Positions 20,821-31,257 of a DNA stretch of 64,000 bases are shown in pieces (within the stretch, counting starts at the first letter, position 1; every line of letters starts with the position of its first letter). The translations under genes and the position numbers were made by a program. The stretch comes from Pseudomonas sp. (lineage in GTDB: Bacteria > Pseudomonadota > Gammaproteobacteria > Pseudomonadales > Pseudomonadaceae). The DNA is taken from assembly GCA_030656145.1 (NCBI GenBank), contig JAUSOF010000016.1, positions 1 through 64,000 of the forward strand. Reading direction: 5' to 3'. The notes below the pieces were generated by a model that saw only the letters and a list, made by a program, of their open reading frames with translations, was not told the DNA's origin and ran no database searches.

Positions 20821-21152
20821 AAAAATCAGCACCACGCCAAGCCATCGCCCTGACCTATGACGGGCATAACGCGCCCACCCTCAGCGCCAAGGGTGATGAC
20901 GAGCTCGCCGAAGCGATTCTGGCAATCGCCCGTGAATATGAAGTCCCCATCTACGAGAATGCCGATCTGGTGCGCCTGCTGGCACGCCTGGAACTGGGCG
21001 AAGCGATCCCAGAGCAGCTGTATCGCTGTATTGCCGAAATCATCGCGTTTGCCTGGCACTTGAAAGGCAAGTGCCCGCCGGGCTTCCAAAGCGACAAGCC
21101 CGACAACGACATCACCCCGCCGCTGGCGCTGCTCGATGGCCCGCACCGCTAG
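20817..21152 (+). CDS. Stand-alone FlhB C-terminal domain protein
   Basis: QAIALTYDGHNAPTLSAKGDDELAEAILAIAREYEVPIYENADLVRLLARLELGEAIPEQLYRCIAEIIAF; 4-bp overlap with FliK-like gene. Confidence 0.9.
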   Translation: MKKSAPRQAIALTYDGHNAPTLSAKGDDELAEAILAIAREYEVPIYENADLVRLLARLELGEAIPEQLYRCIAEIIAFAWHLKGKCPPGFQSDKPDNDITPPLALLDGPHR

Positions 21153-21232
21153 CAGGCCATTGAAAATGGCTCTGCCCCAATGCTGTGTTGCATGACTGGG
21201 CAGACCTGAGGCCGTCTGCAAATGTGGCAATA

Positions 21233-21356
21233 GGTCGGGTGCGCCATGCGCACCGACGCAGGCGGCGAACCACTGGTGCGCACGGCGCACCCTAAGGCCC
21301 CAGGCCATCTCGAGCTCAGTGGCGATAACTGAACGCAACACGCCATTGATACATAC
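21233..21356 (-). repeat. Dispersed ~120-bp intergenic repeat, copy 2 (inverted relative to 6213)
   Basis: Reverse complement tatgtatcaatggcgtgttgcgttcagttatcgccac...tagggtgcgccgtgcgcaccagtg. Confidence 0.75.
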
Positions 21357-21522
21357 CCAGTCAAAGCGCTCATTTACAACAGGTAAACTGCGCTGCGTTT
21401 CGACCAATTTCGCCTTGCCTAGCCGTCGCTCGCTGCATTTTTCATCGGCCTGCTAGGCACAAAGCAGCGCCTACAGTCCGGTGGTAATCCGGGGCTACAC
21501 AAGCGCTTCGGCGAATTGGCGA

Positions 21523-21921
21523 CTAACGATTTTTCGGCTGGTTGAGTTTGCTGATCAGCTCGGCCTCGGCCTTGCTCAACCCGCAGGACTGGGTCAGGTC
21601 ATCGACACTGGCGCCCAAACCAACCAGGCGCGCGGCCTGGGTAAACGACAGGCTGCTGGGGTCACGCTGCTCGATCTGGCTGAGCTTGTCCGGCAGCGGC
21701 GCAACGATCTGCCGCAGCTCGTGCAATTCTTCGCCCATGCGCACGCTACCGGCCAAGTAGATATCCAGGCGCTTACCCAGCTCCTTGATCCGCAGATCGC
21801 GCGCAACATCGCGTTCGGCTTGCAGCAGCGACAAATGGCGCTGCTGCATGATCAGCCAAACACAGGTGCCAACCAACCCCAGGCATACCAGCCCGAGCAG
21901 GATCAGCGCGATCTCGGACAA
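21523..21921 (-). CDS. DUF2802 domain-containing protein
   Basis: Single TM plus coiled coil, C-terminal ARLVGLGASVDDLTQSCGLSKAEAELISKL; downstream of cheW. Confidence 0.8.
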   Translation of the reverse strand: MSEIALILLGLVCLGLVGTCVWLIMQQRHLSLLQAERDVARDLRIKELGKRLDIYLAGSVRMGEELHELRQIVAPLPDKLSQIEQRDPSSLSFTQAARLVGLGASVDDLTQSCGLSKAEAELISKLNQPKNR

Positions 21922-21922
21922 C

Positions 21923-22402
21923 TCAGATACTCTCCAGCTCGGACCACTCTTCTTCGCTCATCATCTTGTCCAGCTCGACCAGAATCAGCAGTTCGCCGTT
22001 CTTGTTGCACACGCCCTGGATGAACTTGGCCGACTCGTCATTGCCGACATTGGGCGCGGTTTCCACTTCGGACTGACGCAGATAGACCACCTCGGCCACG
22101 CTGTCGACCATGATGCCGACTACTTGCTTGTCTGCCTCGATAATCACGATACGGGTGTTATCAGTCACCGGGGCCGAATCCAGGCCAAAGCGCTGGCGGG
22201 TATCGATTACCGTGACCACATTGCCACGCAAGTTGATGATCCCCAGGACATAGCTCGGGGCACCCGGTACCGGAGCAATCTCGGTGTAGCGCAGCACTTC
22301 CTGAACCTGCATCACATTGATGCCGTAGGTTTCGTTGTCCAGGCGGAAGGTCACCCATTGCAGGATGGGATCTTCAGCGCCCTGTGCAGAATTTTTCTTC
22401 AT
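21923..22402 (-). CDS. cheW: Chemotaxis protein CheW
   Basis: WVTFRLDNETYGINVMQVQEVLRYTEIAPVPGAPSYVLGIINLRG. Confidence 0.96.
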   Translation of the reverse strand: MKKNSAQGAEDPILQWVTFRLDNETYGINVMQVQEVLRYTEIAPVPGAPSYVLGIINLRGNVVTVIDTRQRFGLDSAPVTDNTRIVIIEADKQVVGIMVDSVAEVVYLRQSEVETAPNVGNDESAKFIQGVCNKNGELLILVELDKMMSEEEWSELESI

Positions 22403-22505
22403 ATCCCTAGCCTCGTCGTAAGCCGCACTGCGCGGCGTGCGCGGTTCAAACCGCGGGTCATAATGCATAGAGCCTGCCGCTGGGGCGAGCCCGCCATAAG
22501 TTCAA

Positions 22506-23309
22506 TCAATGAATCTGACCATTCGCCATACGCTTGGCCGCACCACTGGCGATCAGCTCAGCCAAGGCCGCCACATCCAGCAAAGCACACATGTGCTCGA
22601 TCACTGTACCCGCCAGCCAGGGCCTCAGCGTGCGCTGGGTACGCCACTTGATCTCGCTTGGGTCAAGACGAATAGAACGACTGACCTGATGCACGGCCAG
22701 CCCCCATTCGTAGCCCTCAACTGAAATCACATACTGCAGGCCCTGACGAAAATCATCACGGTAACGGTCAGGCATGACCCAGCGCGCAGTATCCAGAACT
22801 TTCAAGTTACCGGCCTGGCACGGCAGTATGCCGAGAAACCAATCCGGCTGGCCAAATAATGGCGTCAATTCCTGCCCTTCCAAGGGAAATATAGAGCCCA
22901 GGCACACCAGCGGCACAGCCAACGTCAGGCCGGCAACATCGAATAACAGGCATTCGAATGGCTCTTGCGCCCAGTCCGGCCGCTCGCCCGGTTGCAAACC
23001 GGACACGGGCAACTGCACGTCGAGCACCGCCTCGATCGACACCGACGGAGTGGCGACAACGGGTGCCAGTTCGATCACCGGCACCCCGACAGGCGCGGAC
23101 TCGACCCGCGCTTGCACTGGCAAAGGCATTGGCACCGGCACAGCGCAGAGCAGGCTGGCATCGCGAACCTGTTCCTCCAGCACCGCGGCCTCAAACTCGT
23201 CCAGGCTGCTGCTCTCGGCCAACTCGACCGCAGCTTCCTGCAACAAGCTGTCCAGGTAGGACTGCAAGGCCAACTGGGGGCGCGTAGCGGTGGCGACGGG
23301 ACGGCTCAT
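22506..23309 (-). CDS. CheW-domain protein, ParP-like
   Basis: C-terminal CheW-like fold (LLFDVAGLTLAVPLVCLGSIFPLEG) with extended N-terminus; adjacent to ParA-like ParC and cheW. Confidence 0.85.
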   Translation of the reverse strand: MSRPVATATRPQLALQSYLDSLLQEAAVELAESSSLDEFEAAVLEEQVRDASLLCAVPVPMPLPVQARVESAPVGVPVIELAPVVATPSVSIEAVLDVQLPVSGLQPGERPDWAQEPFECLLFDVAGLTLAVPLVCLGSIFPLEGQELTPLFGQPDWFLGILPCQAGNLKVLDTARWVMPDRYRDDFRQGLQYVISVEGYEWGLAVHQVSRSIRLDPSEIKWRTQRTLRPWLAGTVIEHMCALLDVAALAELIASGAAKRMANGQIH

Positions 23310-23396
23310 AGATGGAATCCGCAAAGAATATCTGTAAAACCTATCGGCCGCAGGGCCGGCATACTTGAGCACTTCGACTCAACATAAACCATCACC

Positions 23397-24185
23397 TCAA
23401 GCCACCTGTGCTGCCAACTGCTGCGCCAACAAGTGCTTGAGTAGCGCCCGATAAGCCAGCACACCACGACTGTTGGGATCGAACTGCGAGGGCGTGCGCC
23501 CTGCGCGACTGGCATCGCGCAGGCGCGTATCGATCGGAATATAGGCTGGCCACAGGTGTTCAGGATAGCTGTCACGCAGCAGACGCAAGGTGCTCAGCGA
23601 GGCCTGGGTACGCCGGTCGAACAGCGTCGGCACGATGCTGTAGGGCAAGGCCTGCTTGCGCGACCGGTTGATCATCGCCAGGGTACTGACCATGCGCTCC
23701 AGCCCCTTGACCGCGAGAAACTCGGTCTGCACCGGAATTACCAACTGCTGACTGGCCGCTAACGCATTGACCATCAGCACGCCCAGCAGCGGCGGACTGT
23801 CGATCACCGCATGGTCATAGCTCTGCCACAACTGCGCCAGACTCTTGGCAATGACCAGGCCCAAGCCACTTTGCCCAGGTGATTGACGCTCAAGGGTGGC
23901 CAATGCGGTACTCGATGGCAACAGGGCGATGCGCTCGTGACTGGTGGACAGCAGCAGCTGCTCTGGCAGCCCCTGAGGCACCACGCCCTGATGCAGAAAC
24001 AGGTCGAAACAGCTGTGCTCCAGCGCATCTGGATCGTGGCCAAAATAACTGGTCATCGACCCATGGGGATCAAGATCGACCACCACCACGCGCTTGCCGG
24101 CATCGGCCAGCAAACCGGCCAAGGCGATGGCAGTGGTGGTCTTGCCAACACCGCCCTTTTGATTGGCTACTGCCCAGACTCTCAT
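23397..24185 (-). CDS. ParA-family ATPase (ParC-like, chemotaxis array positioning)
   Basis: MRVWAVANQKGGVGKTTTAIALAGLLADAGKRVVVVDLDPHGS. Confidence 0.93.
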   Translation of the reverse strand: MRVWAVANQKGGVGKTTTAIALAGLLADAGKRVVVVDLDPHGSMTSYFGHDPDALEHSCFDLFLHQGVVPQGLPEQLLLSTSHERIALLPSSTALATLERQSPGQSGLGLVIAKSLAQLWQSYDHAVIDSPPLLGVLMVNALAASQQLVIPVQTEFLAVKGLERMVSTLAMINRSRKQALPYSIVPTLFDRRTQASLSTLRLLRDSYPEHLWPAYIPIDTRLRDASRAGRTPSQFDPNSRGVLAYRALLKHLLAQQLAAQVA

Positions 24186-24236
24186 CTTGTTTGTCCTCCC
24201 GGCATGATTCAGACCCTACCGAGAACAGGCGTCGCC

Positions 24237-25109
24237 CTAAGGGGCAAACGACGGAGGATTGACGGCACCCGCTGGCGGGGCCTGTGCTGCAGGCGTTGCT
24301 GCAGGTTGCGTGCCAGCCCGCTGCAAGGCGCTATCAGGGCGTGCATTGGCACTGCCCACGCCGCTCACGCTGCGCCGCACATCCAGATTGCGCGAGACCA
24401 CCAGCACCACACGCCGATTACGCGCCCGGCCATCGGCCGTCGCGTTGTCCGCCACCGGTTGAAACTCACCATAACCTACCGACGCCAGCCGCCCGGGGTT
24501 GACCCCATCCATTGCAAGCATACGCACGATGCTTGCTGCCCGGGCAGTAGACAATTCCCAGTTAGTTGGATACTGCGCCGTTCTAATCGGTAGGTTGTCG
24601 GTAAAACCCTCGACATGCACCGGGTTCTCATAGGGCGCCAGAATTTTGGCAATCTTCTCGATAAGGTCAAATGCAGTATCGTTCGGCAGGGCATCGCCAC
24701 TGGGGAACAACAGGCTGGAACTGAGCTCGATCTCGATCCACAACTCATTGCCACTCACCTTCAGTTGCTTGGCGTCAATCAACCCGGCGAAGGCCTGGCG
24801 CATGCTATCGGCAATGTCCTGCAAAGAGTCCGCGGGCTGACTGGCCTGCCCATCCTCATCGACCGGCGCGAGATCCGGCTCGGTGGTTCGTGGGCGCAGG
24901 TCACCCACGGGTATAGGCTTGATCGCCCGATCCGGCTGGTTGAACACCCCGGTCAGGCTATCCGAAAGAATCTTGTATTTGCCCTCGTTGACCGAGGACA
25001 TCGAGTACATCACCACGAAAAAAGCAAACAGCAGGGTAATAAAGTCCGCGTAGGAGACCAGCCAACGCTCATGGTTTTCGTGCTCCTCGTGGCGCCTGCG
25101 ACGAGCCAT
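24237..25109 (-). CDS. motD: Flagellar motor protein MotD (MotB-like, OmpA C-terminal)
   Basis: HENHERWLVSYADFITLLFAFFVVMYSMS; peptidoglycan-binding OmpA region. Confidence 0.95.
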   Translation of the reverse strand: MARRRRHEEHENHERWLVSYADFITLLFAFFVVMYSMSSVNEGKYKILSDSLTGVFNQPDRAIKPIPVGDLRPRTTEPDLAPVDEDGQASQPADSLQDIADSMRQAFAGLIDAKQLKVSGNELWIEIELSSSLLFPSGDALPNDTAFDLIEKIAKILAPYENPVHVEGFTDNLPIRTAQYPTNWELSTARAASIVRMLAMDGVNPGRLASVGYGEFQPVADNATADGRARNRRVVLVVSRNLDVRRSVSGVGSANARPDSALQRAGTQPAATPAAQAPPAGAVNPPSFAP

Positions 25110-25111
25110 GA

Positions 25112-25852
25112 CTACTCCATGAAGCCTTGCAGCTTCAACTCGATGGAGCGTGGGTTTTCGCCCTCGGCGATCGACAGAATGCCCTCCAGCAACATCTCGC
25201 GGTAGCATGACTGACGCAGGGCGACGGCTTTGAGCTTGTTGCCAATCGGCAGCAACAACAGGTTGGCAATTCCCACGCCGTAGATGGTTGCGACAAAGGC
25301 CACAGCAATGCCGCTGCCGAGCTTGCTCGGGTCAGCCAGATTACCCATCACGTGGATCAAGCCCATCACCGCACCAATGATGCCGATGGTCGGTGCGTAA
25401 CCGCCCATGCTTTCGTACACCTTGGCCGCCTGGATATCGCGTCCTTCCTGGGTATACAGGTCGACCTCAAGGATGCTGCGGATAGCTTCGGGTTCGGCGC
25501 CATCGACCAGCAACTGCAGGCCTTTACGCGCGTAGGGATCAAGCTCGGCATCGGCCACGGCCTCAAGACCGAGCAGGCCTTCCTTGCGTGCAGTCATGCT
25601 CCAGCCGACGACATGCTCGATGCCTGCGGCCAGATCGATACGTGGCGGGAAGAATATCCAGCGCAGAATTACCAGGGAGCGCTTAAATACACTCACGGGG
25701 GCTTGCAGAAAAGCAGCCCCCAAGGTGCCGCCAATCACAATCAACGCCGCCGGGCCGTTGAGCAGAGCCGCCACGTGCCCGCCCTCCAGATAGTTGCCAC
25801 CCAGAATGGCGACGAACGCCAGGATGACTCCGATCAGGCTCAGCACATCCAT
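25112..25852 (-). CDS. motC: Flagellar motor protein MotC (MotA-like)
   Basis: [25 protein letters not shown]...PTIGIIGAVMGLIHVM. Confidence 0.96.
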   Translation of the reverse strand: MDVLSLIGVILAFVAILGGNYLEGGHVAALLNGPAALIVIGGTLGAAFLQAPVSVFKRSLVILRWIFFPPRIDLAAGIEHVVGWSMTARKEGLLGLEAVADAELDPYARKGLQLLVDGAEPEAIRSILEVDLYTQEGRDIQAAKVYESMGGYAPTIGIIGAVMGLIHVMGNLADPSKLGSGIAVAFVATIYGVGIANLLLLPIGNKLKAVALRQSCYREMLLEGILSIAEGENPRSIELKLQGFME

Positions 25853-26976
25853 TACACACAGGCCTCGACCAGATGCCGCCCGATGTCGTCGAGACTATAG
25901 GTGGCATCCGCCAGATTGGCCTTGACCACCGCCATCGGCATGCCATAGATCACGCAACTGGCCTCATCCTGCGCCCACACCTGACTGCCCTCCTGCTTGA
26001 GCAGGCGCGCGCCCTCGCGACCATCGGCCCCCATCCCGGTCAGTACCACTGCCAGAACCTTGTCGCGAAAGGACTTGGCTGCCGAGCCAAACGTAATGTC
26101 GACACAGGGTTTGTAGTTCAAACGCTCGTCACCCGGCAGAATCCTCACCGCACCACGACTGTCGATCATCATCTGCTTGCCGCCAGGGGCCAGCAGCGCC
26201 AACCCCGGACGCAGCAGATCACCATCCTCAGCTTCCTTGACGTTGATCTGGCACAGTTTGTCCAACCGCTCGGCAAATGCCTTGGTGAATGCCGCGGGCA
26301 TGTGCTGGATCAGTACCAGAGGTGCCGGGAAGTTGGCCGGCAACTGGGTCAATACGCGCTGCAGCGCCACAGGGCCGCCGGTGGAGGTGCCAATAGCCAC
26401 CAGTTTGTAGGATTTACGCTTGGGTGCACTGACGCGCGCAGTAACCGACGCAGGAGCGGGCGCTGGCACTGGCACTGGCACGGCCGTACTTACGCTAGGG
26501 CGGGCATAATTACTGGGCGCTGTCGGCTTTCCCGGCGTGCTGATACTCGGTGCGGGCGCGGAGCTCAAACTGCGGCGGTTACTGCGCGCGACTGTGTGAA
26601 TTCTTTCGCAGAGCAGTTGCTTGACCTTCTCCGGATTGCGCGAGATATCCTCGAAATTCTTCGGCAGAAAATCTGCTGCGCCGGCATCCAGCGCATCGAG
26701 GGTGACACGGGCGCCTTCGTGGGTCAGCGAAGAGAACATAAGTACTGCCGTCGGGCAGCGCTGCATGATGTTTTTTACTGCAGTGATGCCGTCCATCATC
26801 GGCATCTCGTAGTCCATGGTGATCACATCGGGCTTGAGCGCCAGCGCTTGATCGATGGCTTCGCGGCCATTGGTCGCTGTCCCTACCACCTGAATATTCG
26901 GATCACTCGAAAGAATCTCCGAAACGCGCCGGCGAAAAAAGCCGGAGTCGTCCACCACCAACACCTTGACCACCAT
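25852..26976 (-). CDS. cheB: Chemotaxis response regulator protein-glutamate methylesterase CheB
   Basis: Receiver domain [16 protein letters not shown]; methylesterase [21 protein letters not shown]. Confidence 0.97.
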   Translation of the reverse strand: MVVKVLVVDDSGFFRRRVSEILSSDPNIQVVGTATNGREAIDQALALKPDVITMDYEMPMMDGITAVKNIMQRCPTAVLMFSSLTHEGARVTLDALDAGAADFLPKNFEDISRNPEKVKQLLCERIHTVARSNRRSLSSAPAPSISTPGKPTAPSNYARPSVSTAVPVPVPAPAPASVTARVSAPKRKSYKLVAIGTSTGGPVALQRVLTQLPANFPAPLVLIQHMPAAFTKAFAERLDKLCQINVKEAEDGDLLRPGLALLAPGGKQMMIDSRGAVRILPGDERLNYKPCVDITFGSAAKSFRDKVLAVVLTGMGADGREGARLLKQEGSQVWAQDEASCVIYGMPMAVVKANLADATYSLDDIGRHLVEACV

Positions 26977-27019
26977 AAAAACTCCTAAACGGCGCGGCCT
27001 GAGCCGGCGCCGCGAACAA

Positions 27020-29179
27020 TCAGATGCGCCGTGCGTAGCGCTTGAGCATGCTCGGCACGTCGAGAATCAAGGCGATACGCCCATCACCAGTAATGGTCGC
27101 ACCGGACATACCCGGGGTGCCCTGGAGCATTTTGCCCAACGGCTTGATCACCACTTCCTCCTGACCGACCAGTTGATCAACGACGAAACCAATGCGCTGG
27201 TTACCGACGGTAAGGATCACCACATGGCCCTCGCCCTGCTCCTCATGAGCCGCGCTGCGGACTAACCAGCGCTTGAGGTAGAACAGCGGCAAGGCCTTAT
27301 CACGCACGATCACCACTTCCTGGCCATCGACCACGTTGGTACGCGACAGGTCGAGGTGGAATATCTCGTTGACGTTGACCAGCGGGAAAGCAAATGCCTG
27401 GTTACCCAGCATCACCATCAGCGTCGGCATGATCGCCAGGGTCAGCGGCACCTTGATGATGATTTTCGACCCCTGGCCCTTGACCGAGAACACGTTGACC
27501 GTGCCGTTGAGCTGGGAAATCTTGGTCTTCACCACGTCCATGCCGACCCCGCGACCGGACACATCAGAGATCTCGGTCTTGGTCGAGAAACCTGGGGCGA
27601 AGATCAGGTTGTAGCACTCGAACTCGTTGAGTCGATCGGCTGCGTCCTTGTCCAGCAGCCCCTTCTCTACGGCCTTGGCACGCAGCACATCGGCGTCCAT
27701 GCCTTTGCCATCATCGGAGATCGACAACAGGATGTGATCACCTTCCTGCTCGGCCGACAACACCACCTTGCCGCCACGCGACTTACCAGAAGCTTCGCGT
27801 TCTTCAGGGGTTTCGATGCCATGGTCGACGGCATTACGCACCAAGTGCACCAGCGGATCGGCCAGGGCCTCGACCAGGTTCTTGTCCAGATCGGTTTCTT
27901 CGCCGACCAGTTCAAGGTTGATCTCTTTCTTCAGGCTGCGGGCCAAGTCCCGAACCAGGCGTGGAAAGCGGCCGAAGACTTTCTTGATCGGCTGCATGCG
28001 CGTCTTCATTACCGCTGTTTGCAGATCAGCGGTCACCACGTCGAGGTTGGACACGGCTTTAGCCATGGCCTCATCGCCGCTGTTGGAGCCCAGCCGAACC
28101 AGACGGTTACGCACCAGCACCAACTCGCCGACCATGTTCATGATTTCGTCCAGGCGCGCAGTGTCTACCCGCACCGTGGTTTCTGCCTCACTCGGCGCTT
28201 GTGCCTTATCGGGGACGGCAGCAACCGGTGCTTTGGGTGCAACGCTCTTGGCCTCGGGTTGTTTAGCCGGCGCAACAGGTGCAGCCGCGACCGCTACGGG
28301 CGGCTTGACGACCGCGGCAGGCTCAACAAACTTGCCTTTGCCATGCAACTGATCAAGCAATGCCTCGAACTCATCGTCGCTAATATCATTGCCTGCCGCT
28401 GGTGCGGCGGGTGCGGCCACCGGGGCCTGCACAACAGCAACGGGAGGCTCTGCGGGTGCGGCGAACTGGCCCTTGCCATGCAACTGATCAAGCAGCGCTT
28501 CGAATTCATCGTCACTGATCTCGTCGCCAGCGGCAGCTACAACGGGCGCGGCGACCGGTGCCGATACCACAGCCGCGGCAGGCGCAGCGAACTGCCCCTT
28601 GCCATGCAACTCATCAAGCAGCGATTCGAACTCGTCATCACTGATCTCGTCACCGCCCACGCTTTTACTCACAGCCTGGACAGCGGGCTCGGCCATGGCG
28701 TCGAGCAACTGCTCGAACTCGTTGTCGATAATGTCGACCACGACCTCAGCAACAACTTCGGCGATAGGCTGCTCGACCGCAACAGCCGCCGCCGGTTCGG
28801 CAAAGCGCGTCAGCGCCGCTAGCAGTTCGCGAGTAGCGGGCGTCGGGGGGACGCGCTCACGCACTTCGGTGAACATGCCGTTGACCGCATCGAGCGCTTC
28901 CAACACTACATCCATTAACTCGGAGTCGACGCGCCGCTCACCCTTGCGCAGGATGTCGAAGACGTTTTCTGCGATATGACAGCATTCCACCAGCTCATTG
29001 AGCTGGAGAAAACCGGCGCCACCTTTGACGGTATGAAAACCGCGAAAAATAGCGTTCAGCAGATTCATGTCATCCGGGCGGCTCTCAAGTTCCACCAACT
29101 GCTCGGACAATAATTCAAGAATCTCGCCGGCCTCAACCAGGAAGTCCTGGAGGATTTCTTCATCGGCGCCGAAGCTCAT
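27020..29179 (-). CDS. cheA: Chemotaxis sensor kinase CheA
   Basis: [24 protein letters not shown] HPt ([10 protein letters not shown]), H-ATPase NAVDHGIE, CheW-like C-terminus. Confidence 0.97.
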   Translation of the reverse strand: MSFGADEEILQDFLVEAGEILELLSEQLVELESRPDDMNLLNAIFRGFHTVKGGAGFLQLNELVECCHIAENVFDILRKGERRVDSELMDVVLEALDAVNGMFTEVRERVPPTPATRELLAALTRFAEPAAAVAVEQPIAEVVAEVVVDIIDNEFEQLLDAMAEPAVQAVSKSVGGDEISDDEFESLLDELHGKGQFAAPAAAVVSAPVAAPVVAAAGDEISDDEFEALLDQLHGKGQFAAPAEPPVAVVQAPVAAPAAPAAGNDISDDEFEALLDQLHGKGKFVEPAAVVKPPVAVAAAPVAPAKQPEAKSVAPKAPVAAVPDKAQAPSEAETTVRVDTARLDEIMNMVGELVLVRNRLVRLGSNSGDEAMAKAVSNLDVVTADLQTAVMKTRMQPIKKVFGRFPRLVRDLARSLKKEINLELVGEETDLDKNLVEALADPLVHLVRNAVDHGIETPEEREASGKSRGGKVVLSAEQEGDHILLSISDDGKGMDADVLRAKAVEKGLLDKDAADRLNEFECYNLIFAPGFSTKTEISDVSGRGVGMDVVKTKISQLNGTVNVFSVKGQGSKIIIKVPLTLAIMPTLMVMLGNQAFAFPLVNVNEIFHLDLSRTNVVDGQEVVIVRDKALPLFYLKRWLVRSAAHEEQGEGHVVILTVGNQRIGFVVDQLVGQEEVVIKPLGKMLQGTPGMSGATITGDGRIALILDVPSMLKRYARRI
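28318..28736 (-). repeat. In-gene repeat encoding (G)[21 protein letters not shown] x3 plus a degenerate fourth copy
   Basis: ccatgcaactgatcaagcagcgcttcgaa-like blocks at 28341, 28476 and 28602. Confidence 0.9.
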
Positions 29180-29189
29180 AGACGTGCTC

Positions 29190-29978
29190 CTAAAATCCCA
29201 GGCTGGAAAGCAGATCGTCGACATCATCCTGATTGGATGCGACGTCTTCACGCTTATCGGCATGAATCTGCGGACCTTCACCGTGGGAAGGCTCTTTTTG
29301 TTGTTTTTGTTCCTCACGCAACACGGCGTGGTCATGCTCGATGCCGGCAAAACGGTCAACCTGGCTGGCCATCAGCACCAGCTTGAGCAGGTTGCTTTCA
29401 ACTTCGGTGACCAATTGCGTCACCCGCTTGATCACCTGGCCAGTCAAATCCTGGTAATCCTGAGCGAGCAGAATATCGTTGAGGTGAGCAGACACCTGGA
29501 GGCTGTCGCGCTCACTGCTGGCCAGGAATAGCTCAATACGCTTGGCCAGGTCACGGAAACCCTCCGCGTCCATTTCCCGGCGCATGAAGCGCCCCCAATC
29601 GCCACTCAGACTATGCGCCTCAGTTGCAATACCGCTGCTCAGCGGGGAACTCAGCTCAACCAGGTCCATGGTGCGATTGGCCGCGTTCTCGGTCATCGTC
29701 ACCACATAGTTCAGCCGTTCGGTCGCGTCGGTAATTTGCGACACTTCCTTGGCGTGGGGTACCCGGGGGTCGAGCTGGAAATTGACGATGGCGTTATGCA
29801 GCTCGCGCGTCAGCTTACCAACTTCGTGATACAGACCACGGTCGCGAACCTTGTTGATATCGTTGATCAGTTGCACCGCTTCGCCAAAATTGCCCTGTTC
29901 CAGGCTATCTACCAATTGGCGAGCGTGTATTTTCAGGGTCGACTTGAAGTCACCCTGAGCGGAATCATCGTTTTGCAT
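29190..29978 (-). CDS. cheZ: Protein phosphatase CheZ
   Basis: ILLAQDYQDLTGQVIKRV CheZ active-site region; between cheY and cheA. Confidence 0.96.
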   Translation of the reverse strand: MQNDDSAQGDFKSTLKIHARQLVDSLEQGNFGEAVQLINDINKVRDRGLYHEVGKLTRELHNAIVNFQLDPRVPHAKEVSQITDATERLNYVVTMTENAANRTMDLVELSSPLSSGIATEAHSLSGDWGRFMRREMDAEGFRDLAKRIELFLASSERDSLQVSAHLNDILLAQDYQDLTGQVIKRVTQLVTEVESNLLKLVLMASQVDRFAGIEHDHAVLREEQKQQKEPSHGEGPQIHADKREDVASNQDDVDDLLSSLGF

Positions 29979-29997
29979 AGTGCCCTCGCGGCAGACA

Positions 29998-30372
29998 TCA
30001 GCCGTTGACCCGCTCAAAGATTTTTTCAATCTTTTCCTTCAGCACCTGGGCTGTGAATGGCTTAACCACATAGCCATTCACCCCGGCTTGTGCAGCCTCG
30101 ATGATCTGATCGCGCTTCGCTTCAGCGGTCACCATTAACACCGGCAGGTGCTTCAGGCGTTCGTCTGCGCGTACCGCACGCAACAGATCGATCCCGGTCA
30201 TGCCTGGCATATTCCAGTCAGTCACCAGAAAATCGAAACTGCCGCTGTGCAGCATTGGCAATGCAGTGGTGCCGTCGTCAGCCTCTGCGGTATTGGTGAA
30301 TCCCAAGTCGCGCAAAAGGTTCTTGATGATCCGGCGCATCGTTGAAAAGTCATCAACGATGAGGATTTTCAT
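29998..30372 (-). CDS. cheY: Chemotaxis response regulator CheY
   Basis: [27 protein letters not shown]. Confidence 0.98.
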   Translation of the reverse strand: MKILIVDDFSTMRRIIKNLLRDLGFTNTAEADDGTTALPMLHSGSFDFLVTDWNMPGMTGIDLLRAVRADERLKHLPVLMVTAEAKRDQIIEAAQAGVNGYVVKPFTAQVLKEKIEKIFERVNG

Positions 30373-30514
30373 GTTTTTGTCCAAGTCGACCTCCGTACAG
30401 TCCCAAACGAACCCAGCACCTGAGCACGCTTTTAATCGTGAAACCGGCCTGACAGGTCGTTGCAAAACCACTGAACGCGCCAGTTTTTTTGTAACGGCCT
30501 GCTGATTTAACTGC

Positions 30515-31237
30515 TTATCTTGCGCGCCATTCCACCAATCGTGCGCGCAGACGTGCGGCACACTGGCTATGTAACTGGCTGACACGCGACTCGCTAACCC
30601 CCAGAACCTCACCAATTTCCTTGAGGTTCAGTTCTTCGTCGTAATACAACGCCAGCACCAACCGCTCCCGCTCGGGCAGGTGGCTGATAGCATCAGCCAA
30701 TGCCGCCTGGAAGCGCTCGTCTTCCAGCTCTCCCGAGGGTTCTGAGTGACTGGAGCTGGCATCTTCACGCAACCCGCCATGTTCGCCGTCCTGCATCAGA
30801 TCGTCGAAACTGAACAGCCGGCTGCCCAAAGTGTCGCCAAGAATGCCGTAGTAATCATCGAGACTCAATTGGAGTTCGGCCGCAACCTCTTGATCTTTAG
30901 CATCACGACCGGTTCTGGCCTCAATTACTCGAATTGCGTCACTGACCATCCGGCTGTTGCGATGCACCGAGCGCGGCGCCCAATCGCCTTTACGCACCTC
31001 ATCAAGCATCGAGCCGCGAATGCGAATGCCGGCAAATGTTTCGAAACTTGCACCTTTACTGGAGTCGTATTTTTTCGAGGCTTCGAGCAGGCCAATCATC
31101 CCGGCCTGAATCAAGTCGTCCACCTGCACATTGGCGGGCAAGCGCGCCAACATGTGATAGGCAATCCGTTTGACCAAGGGCGCATAGCGCTCGATCAACT
31201 GGTGCTGGGCGTCCTGCGTCTGAGCTTTGCTGTACAT
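30515..31237 (-). CDS. fliA: RNA polymerase sigma-28 factor FliA
   Basis: [40 protein letters not shown]. Confidence 0.97.
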   Translation of the reverse strand: MYSKAQTQDAQHQLIERYAPLVKRIAYHMLARLPANVQVDDLIQAGMIGLLEASKKYDSSKGASFETFAGIRIRGSMLDEVRKGDWAPRSVHRNSRMVSDAIRVIEARTGRDAKDQEVAAELQLSLDDYYGILGDTLGSRLFSFDDLMQDGEHGGLREDASSSHSEPSGELEDERFQAALADAISHLPERERLVLALYYDEELNLKEIGEVLGVSESRVSQLHSQCAARLRARLVEWRAR

Positions 31238-31257
31238 ACGGAGTCCAGAAGCTGCTG

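Noticed and set aside
20826-21407. 193-aa minus-strand ORF over the FlhB-C-domain gene and adjacent repeat
   Set aside because: Overlaps a well-supported CDS and runs through the dispersed 21233-21356 repeat; matching peptide near 6213-6336 is due to the shared repeat DNA.
26455-26500. Short GC-rich repeat in cheB (ggcactggcactggcac; [10 protein letters not shown])
   Set aside because: Typical low-complexity interdomain linker between receiver and methylesterase domains.
27356-28822. 488-aa plus-strand ORF opposite cheA (and similar long antisense ORFs at 52428-53972, 55829-57535, 4460-5575)
   Set aside because: High-GC shadow ORFs antisense to confidently identified genes; His/Arg/Gln-rich composition with no recognisable family.
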